From assembly GCF_003122215.1 (NCBI RefSeq), contig NZ_QEYD01000004.1, forward strand, positions 310,001 through 374,000: a stretch of 64,000 nucleotides of DNA, in the 5' to 3' direction. This DNA comes from Pararhodobacter marinus (GTDB lineage: Bacteria; Pseudomonadota; Alphaproteobacteria; Rhodobacterales; Rhodobacteraceae). Positions 58,184-64,000 of this stretch are shown piece by piece. Every line of letters begins with the position of its first letter. Positions within the stretch are counted from its first letter, which is position 1. A program made the translations under genes and the position numbers. The notes under the pieces were generated by a model. It was not told the DNA's origin, made no database searches, and saw nothing but the letters and a program-made list of their open reading frames with translations.

Positions 58184-59818
58184 TCAGCCGGGTTCCAGCC
58201 CTGAACGCCGGTCACGCGCGCGCGCGGCGCGGTCGCGGCGGGCCGGATCGCCGAAACCCGCGCCGCCCGGCACCTCGAAGCACAGACGCTCGCCGGGGCC
58301 GATGATCTGGTAGCCCTTGGGCTGAAGCGCCGCGCCCGAGGCCAGCCCCAGCGCGCCCATCGCCCCCTCGGTGCCGCCTTGGCGGCCCTGCGCGCGCACC
58401 GTGGTGCGGTCGAACATCGCAAACAGCGCCACCGGGCTGCCGTCGCGGGTGGCCAGTTCGATGCTTTGCCCATAGCCGCCGCGATAGGTGCCGTCGCCTG
58501 CCGAACCGGGGCGCAGTTCCTTTTTCCACAACACGATCGGGGCGTGGCTTTCGACCACCTCGACCGGCATGGCGCGCACGCCCGAGGGGAAGGCGGTGGT
58601 GGACAGCCCGTCCGCCATCGGCCGCGCGCCGCCGCCGCCGGCGTTGAAGAACAGCGTCTCCCAGGCCGGGCCCTGCCAGTCGCCGGGGAAATGCCGCGCG
58701 ACTTCGGGCCCGCCTCTCAGCTGGATGCCCCAGAGCCCCGCCGAGCCTTCGGCCGGGACCCTGTCGGGCAGGATCTGCGCCAGGCAGCCCAGTACCGCCT
58801 CGGGCAGGAACTGGCCGATAATGTGGCGCGCGCTGACCGGGTTGGGGCGGGTGACGTTCAGGATCGAGCCTTCGGGCGCCACGACGCGGACGGCAGACAG
58901 CGACCCGGTGTTGTTGGGCACGTCGGCGCCGATGATGCAGCGGGCGCCGAAGGAGGCGTAGGCATTGGTATAATTGTAGACCAGGTTGATGCCCTTCGGG
59001 TGCGAGGGGCTGGAGCCTTCGAAATCCAGAAGCACCTCGTCGTCGCCGATGGTCAGCGTGCAGGTGATGGTGATCGGCGTACCGAAAGCATCAAGCGTGA
59101 TCGTGTTCGAGGCCGAGGTCCTGGGCAGCTTGCGGATTTCCGCAAGCATCGCGTCGCGCGACCGGGCGAGGATCTCGGCGCCGACCTCTTCCAGATCTTC
59201 CAACCCCAGCGTTTTGACCGCCTCGACCAGGACCTGTGCGCTGGCCTCGTTCGCGGCGACATAGGACAAGATATCGGCCTCGACCTCGTCGGGGGTGCGG
59301 ACATTGGCGCGGATCATGGCCATCAGATCGGCGTTCACCACGCCCTTGCGGGTCAGTTTCATCACCGGGATCGCCAGTCCCTCCTCGAAGACCGACGACC
59401 CGTCCGGGCCTTGCCCGCGTCCGCCGATATCCAGCTGGTGGCAGGTGCAGGCGAAGAAACCGATGACCCGCCCATCCTTGAAGACGGGCGATGTCACGGT
59501 GATGTCGTGCACATGCCCCGACGCGATCCACGGATCGTTGGTGATCAGGTGATCGCCCTCGTCCAGCGTATCGGCCGGATGCACGGCCAGCATCTGCGGT
59601 ACGGCGGCGACGGTCGAGTTGACATGGCCGGGCGTGCCGGTCTGGGCCTGCGCCAGCATGTTGCCCGCCCGGTCGAACAGCGCCGCCGACAGGTCGCCCG
59701 AATCGCGCACCACCGGGCTGAAGGCGGTGCGCATCAGCGTGCGCGCCTGTTCCTCGACGATGGCGATGAGGTTCGACCAGATCACCTGAAAGCGGATTTC
59801 GTCCTGTGCCTTGGTCAT
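58184..59818 (-). CDS. hydantoinase B/oxoprolinase family protein (HyuB-like), second copy
   Basis: A 544-residue HyuB-family protein with the N-terminal IRFQVIWSNLIAIVEEQARTL, the metal-site region TNDPWIASGHVHDITVTSPV, and the C-terminal glycine-rich GAGFGDPARRDRAAR. It is about 110 residues shorter than the copy at 26232-28196, matching the shorter branch of the family. Its ATG 59818 lies one base after the HyuA stop at 59820. It has no dedicated transporter beside it, unlike the first pair. Confidence 0.9.
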   Translation of the reverse strand: MTKAQDEIRFQVIWSNLIAIVEEQARTLMRTAFSPVVRDSGDLSAALFDRAGNMLAQAQTGTPGHVNSTVAAVPQMLAVHPADTLDEGDHLITNDPWIASGHVHDITVTSPVFKDGRVIGFFACTCHQLDIGGRGQGPDGSSVFEEGLAIPVMKLTRKGVVNADLMAMIRANVRTPDEVEADILSYVAANEASAQVLVEAVKTLGLEDLEEVGAEILARSRDAMLAEIRKLPRTSASNTITLDAFGTPITITCTLTIGDDEVLLDFEGSSPSHPKGINLVYNYTNAYASFGARCIIGADVPNNTGSLSAVRVVAPEGSILNVTRPNPVSARHIIGQFLPEAVLGCLAQILPDRVPAEGSAGLWGIQLRGGPEVARHFPGDWQGPAWETLFFNAGGGGARPMADGLSTTAFPSGVRAMPVEVVESHAPIVLWKKELRPGSAGDGTYRGGYGQSIELATRDGSPVALFAMFDRTTVRAQGRQGGTEGAMGALGLASGAALQPKGYQIIGPGERLCFEVPGGAGFGDPARRDRAARARDRRSGLEPG

Positions 59819-59819
59819 G

Positions 59820-61892
59820 TCAGCCCTCTTGCCCGGTATAGGTCAGCAGCACGTGGCCGCCCTGGATGCGGCGCGCGTCGAAGCCGCGCGGAACGTGGAT
59901 CGTCGTGCCCTTGTCCTTGATCAGCGCCGGGCCCGGCAGCGGTTCGGTGCCCAGATCCGCGCGCAGGATCTGCGGCGCGGGAACCATCGTGCCGCTGTCC
60001 AGATCGAAGAGCGGAGCGGTTTTCGGCAGCGCACGATCCAGCCGGTCGGCCACCGCGGGGGTCGGCGCCGTGCCCTCGGCCGCGACGCGCAGGCTCAGCG
60101 CGACGATCTCGACCGGGATCCGGTCCAGCGCGCGTTTGTAGAGCGCGGCGTAATGGCTCTGGAACAGGGCGTGCAGGCGCGGGGCGTCGGTCTCGGACAG
60201 GTCGCTGTCCTCGACCGGGATCTGCAGCGTCTGTCCCTGTCCCCGGTAGCGCAGGAAAAGCGTGCGCTGTGCCGCCTGATCCGCGCCGGGCGCGGCGGCG
60301 GCGACGAAGGCGCCGGCTTCGGCCGCCATCTCGGCATAGAGCCGGTTGTAGAGCCCGGCATCGAAACGGGCGAGCGGCATGGCGACGGTGCGGGAAAGCT
60401 CGTAGACCGCCTGCGCCTGCAGGAACCCGATGGCCGAGCCGATCCCTGCGCCCTGCGGCACGATCACCCTTGTGGCGCCAAGCTTTCGGGCGATGCGCGC
60501 AGCGTGGATGCCGCCCCCGCCGCCGAAGGCGATGATCGGCCGGTCGCGCAGATCGGCGCCCTTCTCGCGGGCATGTTCGCGCGCGGCACCGGCCATCTGT
60601 TCCTCGACAACCTCGGCCAGCGCGGCAGCCGCGGCGAGCGGCTCCAGACCCAGCGGACGACCGACGCCCTCGCTCAGCGCCTGCGTGGCGAGCGCGGCGT
60701 CGATCGCGATGCCCGATCCGTCGAAATCGCCGGGCGAAAGGCGTCCCAGTTCAAGATTGGCATCCGTGACCGCCGCCTGCATCCCCCCCCGCGCGTAGCA
60801 GGCCGGGCCGGGATCCGAGCCCGCGCTTTCGGGCCCCACCTGCAACCGGCGCTGGCCGTCGACCCGCGCCAGCGAACCGCCCCCCGCGCCGATCTCGACC
60901 AGGTCGATCACCGGGATGCGGGCGGGCAGGCCGCTGCCCTGCCGGTGCATATGCTCGCGTGCCATCTCGAAAGACGGGCTGCGGCGTGGCACGCCCTTGT
61001 CGATCAGGCAGACCTTGGCGGTCGTTCCGCCCATGTCGAAAGCCAGGATCGCGTCCTCGCCCAGTTCCCGGGCCAGCCCGGCGGCAAAGACGGCGCCTCC
61101 CGCCGGGCCGGATTCGACCAGCCGGATCGGAAAACGCCGGGCAATGTCGAGATGACACAGGCCGCCGTTCGACAGGAACATGAAGACCGGCGCAGACACG
61201 CCCAGCGCGGTCAGCCCGGTTTCCAGGCGGTCCAGATAGCTTGCCACCAAGGGCTGCACGAAGGCATTGGCGGCAGTGGTCGAGAACCGGGCGTATTCGC
61301 CGATCTCGGGGGACACGTCGCTCGACAGACTGAGGCTCACGCCCGGCAGCAGCGGTTGCAGGATGTCGCGCGCGCGGCGCTCATGCGCGGGGTTCACATG
61401 GGCATGCAGGAAACACAGCGCGACGCTTTCGATGCGCTCATCCCTGAGCTGCCCGGCAAGGCGGTGCAGAGCGTCTTCGTCCAGGGGGCGCAGGACAGAG
61501 CCGTCGGCGGCCAGCCTTTCGGGCACTGCGAAGCGCCACCAGCGCGGGATCAGCGGTTCGGGTTTGACGATGGTGATGTCGTATTGATCGAACCGCCCCT
61601 CATCGCCCATAGCCAGCACGTCGCGAAAACCGTCGGTCGTGACCAGCGCGGTGCGCGCGCCCTGCCGCGCGATGATGGCATTCGTAGCCAGCGTGGTGCC
61701 GTGGACGATGCCGGTGACATCGCCGGGGGCATAGCCCGCCTCGCGCAGGATCTGCTGCACGCCCTGCAGGATCGCCTGATCCGGGGCTTTCGGCGTGGTG
61801 GGCAGTTTCAGGGTGCTCAGCCCCCGGGGCGTGGCCAGCGCGAAGTCGGTGAAAGTCCCGCCAACGTCGATGCCGATACGGATCTCGCTCAT
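59820..61892 (-). CDS. hydantoinase/oxoprolinase family protein, subunit A (HyuA-like), second copy
   Basis: A 690-residue HyuA-family protein with DVGGTFTD at 9-16, the second ATP-fold motif DMGGTTAKVCLI, and FGGGGGIHAARIARKLG near 470. It pairs with the HyuB gene after one base. ATG 61892 is taken because the ATP-binding strand starts at SEIRIGIDVGG. It is divergent from the M28-like gene across 204 bases that hold an inverted repeat at 61931-61947. The substrate is unknown; the first HyuA copy is only a distant paralogue by motif comparison. Confidence 0.9.
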   Translation of the reverse strand: MSEIRIGIDVGGTFTDFALATPRGLSTLKLPTTPKAPDQAILQGVQQILREAGYAPGDVTGIVHGTTLATNAIIARQGARTALVTTDGFRDVLAMGDEGRFDQYDITIVKPEPLIPRWWRFAVPERLAADGSVLRPLDEDALHRLAGQLRDERIESVALCFLHAHVNPAHERRARDILQPLLPGVSLSLSSDVSPEIGEYARFSTTAANAFVQPLVASYLDRLETGLTALGVSAPVFMFLSNGGLCHLDIARRFPIRLVESGPAGGAVFAAGLARELGEDAILAFDMGGTTAKVCLIDKGVPRRSPSFEMAREHMHRQGSGLPARIPVIDLVEIGAGGGSLARVDGQRRLQVGPESAGSDPGPACYARGGMQAAVTDANLELGRLSPGDFDGSGIAIDAALATQALSEGVGRPLGLEPLAAAAALAEVVEEQMAGAAREHAREKGADLRDRPIIAFGGGGGIHAARIARKLGATRVIVPQGAGIGSAIGFLQAQAVYELSRTVAMPLARFDAGLYNRLYAEMAAEAGAFVAAAAPGADQAAQRTLFLRYRGQGQTLQIPVEDSDLSETDAPRLHALFQSHYAALYKRALDRIPVEIVALSLRVAAEGTAPTPAVADRLDRALPKTAPLFDLDSGTMVPAPQILRADLGTEPLPGPALIKDKGTTIHVPRGFDARRIQGGHVLLTYTGQEG

Positions 61893-61930
61893 GTCTGTGG
61901 TTCCTCGCCGGGCGTTCCGTTGTTCATTAT

Positions 61931-61947
61931 TCATTATTTGTTAATGA
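61931..61947. promoter_or_regulatory. inverted repeat TCATTA-TTTGT-TAATGA between hyuA and M28-like gene
   Basis: Six-base arms (61931-61936 and 61942-61947) are perfectly inverted in the only AT-rich patch of the gap, 38 bases before the hyuA start. CATTAT is also directly repeated (61925-61930 and 61932-61937). It is a good operator candidate for the GntR protein at 57458-58120 and could affect both divergent genes. Confidence 0.5.
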
Positions 61948-62096
61948 CAGTGAAATGACAGACCGCCCCGGTCCTGTCAATCGGTCCGCTCCGGGGCCGG
62001 CGGGCAGAGCTTTCGGCATTCGCAACAGCGGCTTTGCCGCATTCGGGGCTAGGCAATGCCTCTCGGCGTCGTATCCCTCGAAGAAAGGAGGATCCG

Positions 62097-63272
62097 ATGA
62101 CGATTTCAGACTTGCGGCGCGATCTTGCCCGCCACGCCGGATTTGGCGAGAAATACACAGGCGGGCCCGGCGATCTGGCGACGGCCGCGTGGATCGAGAC
62201 GGAATTGCAGGCGGCAGGGTACGAGACCTGGCGTCAGGACGTGACACTGCCGCGCAACCGGGTGGACCGGTTGACGCTGTCGGGTCTGGACGTGGCGCTT
62301 TACGCCCAGCCCAACCTGGTGCCGGGAACGGTGACGGCGCCGCTGCGGGTGATCCATGACCGGGTTCAGGCGGCGCGCGCTGCGGGGGCCATCGCGGTGA
62401 TCCGGGCGCCTTACGGGCGGCATTCGACGATCTGGCTGCCGCCCTTCCGCGACCTGATCGCCGATGCACTCGAGGCCGGGGCGAAGGCGCTGGTGGTGCT
62501 GCCGACCGGTCCCTCGGGCGATATCGTGGGGTTGAACACCTGGGCGGATCGTCCCTTCGCGCCAGTGCCTCTGGTCATCGGGCGGCCCGACGATCTGCCG
62601 CTCTACCTGCGCAACGAGGGGCAGACGCTGACTCTGACCCTCAGCGGCGCGGTCGAGCCGGTCGCATCGCCCAATATCCTGGCCCGCCGGATCGCCGGGC
62701 CGCGCTGGATCGGCCTTTCCACCCCGCGCACCGGGTTCTTCACCTGCCTGACCGAGCGGGGATCGGGCACGGCGGCGTTTCTGGCGATGGCGCGTCGGCT
62801 GCCCGCTTTGTACCCGGAGCGCTCGGTGTTCCTGATGAACACGACCGGGCACGAGCTGGCGTTCGGCGGGACCCATGCCGCGCTGGATCACGCGCCGCCG
62901 CCCGAGGACACGGATGCCTGGGTGCATCTGGGCGCGACGCTGGCGTCGAACGACCAGCAGGAGACGCGCAACGGCCAGATGCTGAGCGTCGCCGATCCCA
63001 ATCGCGTGGTGATGGCGTCCGAGTCGATGCGGGACGCCTGCGCGGATGCCTTCGCGGGACTGTCCGGTCTGGCGCCGCCGCGCGCGGTCGTGCCGGGCGC
63101 GGGCGAATTGTCGACCATCGTCGATCTGGGATATCGCAACGCCTTCGCGGTGCTGGGGCAGGGGCGCTGGTTCCACACGCCGCAGGATACGCTCGACAAG
63201 CTGGATCCCGGGCTGCTGGCGCCGGTCGTCGAGGCGCATTTGCGCGCGCTCGACGCCGGGTTGCGGCTCTGA
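62097..63272 (+). CDS. M28-peptidase-like protein with PA insert, metal ligands apparently lost
   Basis: A 391-residue protein that resembles M28 aminopeptidases in layout, with a PA-type insert (about 85-185) and the final HTPQDTLDKLDPG histidine motif. By eye, other ligands appear replaced: the HxD segment reads GLSTPRTG, the DNGSG region reads ERGSG, and the EE pair reads GHE. So a standard di-zinc peptidase site looks unlikely. ATG 62097 follows a strong AAAGGAGG. It is divergent from hyuA. It may be a binding or regulatory derivative, or use a different metal arrangement. Confidence 0.78.
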   Translation: MTISDLRRDLARHAGFGEKYTGGPGDLATAAWIETELQAAGYETWRQDVTLPRNRVDRLTLSGLDVALYAQPNLVPGTVTAPLRVIHDRVQAARAAGAIAVIRAPYGRHSTIWLPPFRDLIADALEAGAKALVVLPTGPSGDIVGLNTWADRPFAPVPLVIGRPDDLPLYLRNEGQTLTLTLSGAVEPVASPNILARRIAGPRWIGLSTPRTGFFTCLTERGSGTAAFLAMARRLPALYPERSVFLMNTTGHELAFGGTHAALDHAPPPEDTDAWVHLGATLASNDQQETRNGQMLSVADPNRVVMASESMRDACADAFAGLSGLAPPRAVVPGAGELSTIVDLGYRNAFAVLGQGRWFHTPQDTLDKLDPGLLAPVVEAHLRALDAGLRL

Positions 63273-63285
63273 CGCGGCTGCGCGC

Positions 63286-64000
63286 CTACCAGAGATGGGC
63301 GCGCAGGAACCGGACGTTCAGCACCTCGCCATAAAGGAAGTACAGCACGCAGCCCGCGCCGACGGCATAGAGCGCCACGCCCCAGAGCGGGCGCAGCCGA
63401 CCCACCAGCAAGAGATAGGCCACGACAAAGCCGACCATCGCCGCGATCTGTCCCACCCACCAGGCGGCCAGCACCATGGCCAGCAGCAGGCCGAAGAACA
63501 CCGCCGTGCGCACGGGCGCATCGACGGCAGGCAGCGTTTCCCCGCCCCGCAGGCCACGCCGCAGATCGGCAATCAGCGCAAGCGTGCAGGTCACAAGCCC
63601 GCCCACGGTGACGATCATCGGCATGGTGCGCGCAAAGAGCGACCAGTCCAGCGCCTCGATCAGGGCCCAGCCGAACAGCACGATCAGCGCCGCTCCGAAG
63701 CCTGCCGACAGCCACGGGTTGCGCGCCGCCCCTTCCTGTGCCGGGTTGTCGGAGGCGGTCACCGCCATGCGCCGGGCGCTCCAGAACGAATAGACCATGA
63801 AGACCAGCACGCAGCCCAGCAGGAACAGCGTCTGCGGACGGGCAAGGAAGTCGGCGGGCGCGTAGGACTGGATCGCCAGCACCGCCGATTGCTCCATGAT
63901 CGAGCCCAGCACGAAGCCCAGCACCAGGGGCGGGCGCGGCCATCCTGCCTGTCCCATCAGCCAGCCCAGCACGCCGAAGCCCAGGAGCATGTACCAGCTG
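63286..64000 (-). CDS. 3' part of a TctA-TctB fusion (tripartite tricarboxylate transporter), cut by right edge
   Basis: The frame is open to base 64000, so the N-terminal part lies outside. The first visible residues (MLLGFGVLGWLMGQAGW, then PPLVLGFVLGSIMEQSAVL) match the C-terminal end of TctA, and after a short linker a TctB/DUF1468-like four-helix domain follows (GFGAALIVLFGWALIEALDW, FVVAYLLLVGRLRPLWGVAL). TctA and TctB are usually separate genes. The protein would be the sodium- or proton-driven membrane part of a carboxylate importer. The ATG at 63990 is internal, not the start. Confidence 0.8.
   Translation of the reverse strand, partial: SWYMLLGFGVLGWLMGQAGWPRPPLVLGFVLGSIMEQSAVLAIQSYAPADFLARPQTLFLLGCVLVFMVYSFWSARRMAVTASDNPAQEGAARNPWLSAGFGAALIVLFGWALIEALDWSLFARTMPMIVTVGGLVTCTLALIADLRRGLRGGETLPAVDAPVRTAVFFGLLLAMVLAAWWVGQIAAMVGFVVAYLLLVGRLRPLWGVALYAVGAGCVLYFLYGEVLNVRFLRAHLW

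Noticed and set aside
1-64000. CRISPR arrays, insertion sequences, integrase or attachment sites
   Set aside because: No regularly spaced repeats, transposase or integrase genes were seen; the tRNA-Met gene has no integrase beside it and no visible repeated 3' end downstream.

Overview
This is a high-GC, gene-dense chromosomal segment that reads as an alphaproteobacterium of the Rhodobacteraceae (Roseobacter/Paracoccus side). The family-level call rests on the aerobic trimethylamine/TMAO/dimethylamine gene set, many small catabolic operons with ABC or tripartite transporters, B12-controlled cobalt uptake and the codon bias. No rRNA, insertion sequence, phage gene or CRISPR array is visible. 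The genus cannot be fixed from what I can see.

Region 1 (1-16137) is a methylated-amine catabolic island. It holds a GntR regulator (cut by the left edge), a type-I periplasmic-binding-fold protein with no visible signal peptide, trimethylamine monooxygenase (tmm), formate-THF ligase (fhs), TMAO demethylase (tdm), a truncated haemoglobin whose start overlaps the tdm stop, the dimethylamine monooxygenase operon (dmmD-A-B-C), XRE-cupin and GlxA-type regulators, and an ammonium transporter followed by a 56-residue membrane protein. The chain TMA -> TMAO -> DMA -> methylamine is complete; released formaldehyde can enter THF chemistry. The monomethylamine (gmaS/mgs/mgd) and TMAO uptake (tmo) genes are not here. 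Nearly the same 14-bp palindrome lies before tmm (1987-2000) and before dmmD (8161-8174), which suggests a common operator.

Region 2 (16188-30215) starts with a Gdx/SugE-type SMR exporter, then an IclR regulator with a dienelactone-hydrolase-family enzyme, divergent from a ThDP enzyme. Next is one long operon of polyamine-type ABC importer, HyuA, HyuB, an M24 creatinase/prolidase-fold enzyme and a GntR regulator: import and opening of a small cyclic or amide nitrogen compound of unknown identity.

Region 3 (30225-41000) has a class V aminotransferase/desulfurase-like enzyme with a divergent Lrp regulator, an oxidoreductase-SelD fusion, tRNA-Met(CAT), a cobalamin riboswitch leading a five-gene cobalt/nickel ECF transporter operon (DUF4198-M-L-Q-O), then an ECF sigma/anti-sigma pair divergent from a DUF4394 protein.

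Region 4 (41169-64000) is a run of catabolic modules: TctC-type binding protein with a beta-propeller protein; UbiD/UbiX; an oligopeptide-type ABC operon carrying an Asp/Glu-racemase-family enzyme, divergent from a ThDP enzyme plus FAD oxidoreductase; an AraC regulator; aldehyde dehydrogenase with RidA; GntR; a second HyuB/HyuA pair divergent from a degenerate M28-peptidase-like protein; and at the right edge the 3' end of an apparent TctA-TctB fusion. Substrates of these modules are not deducible from sequence alone.
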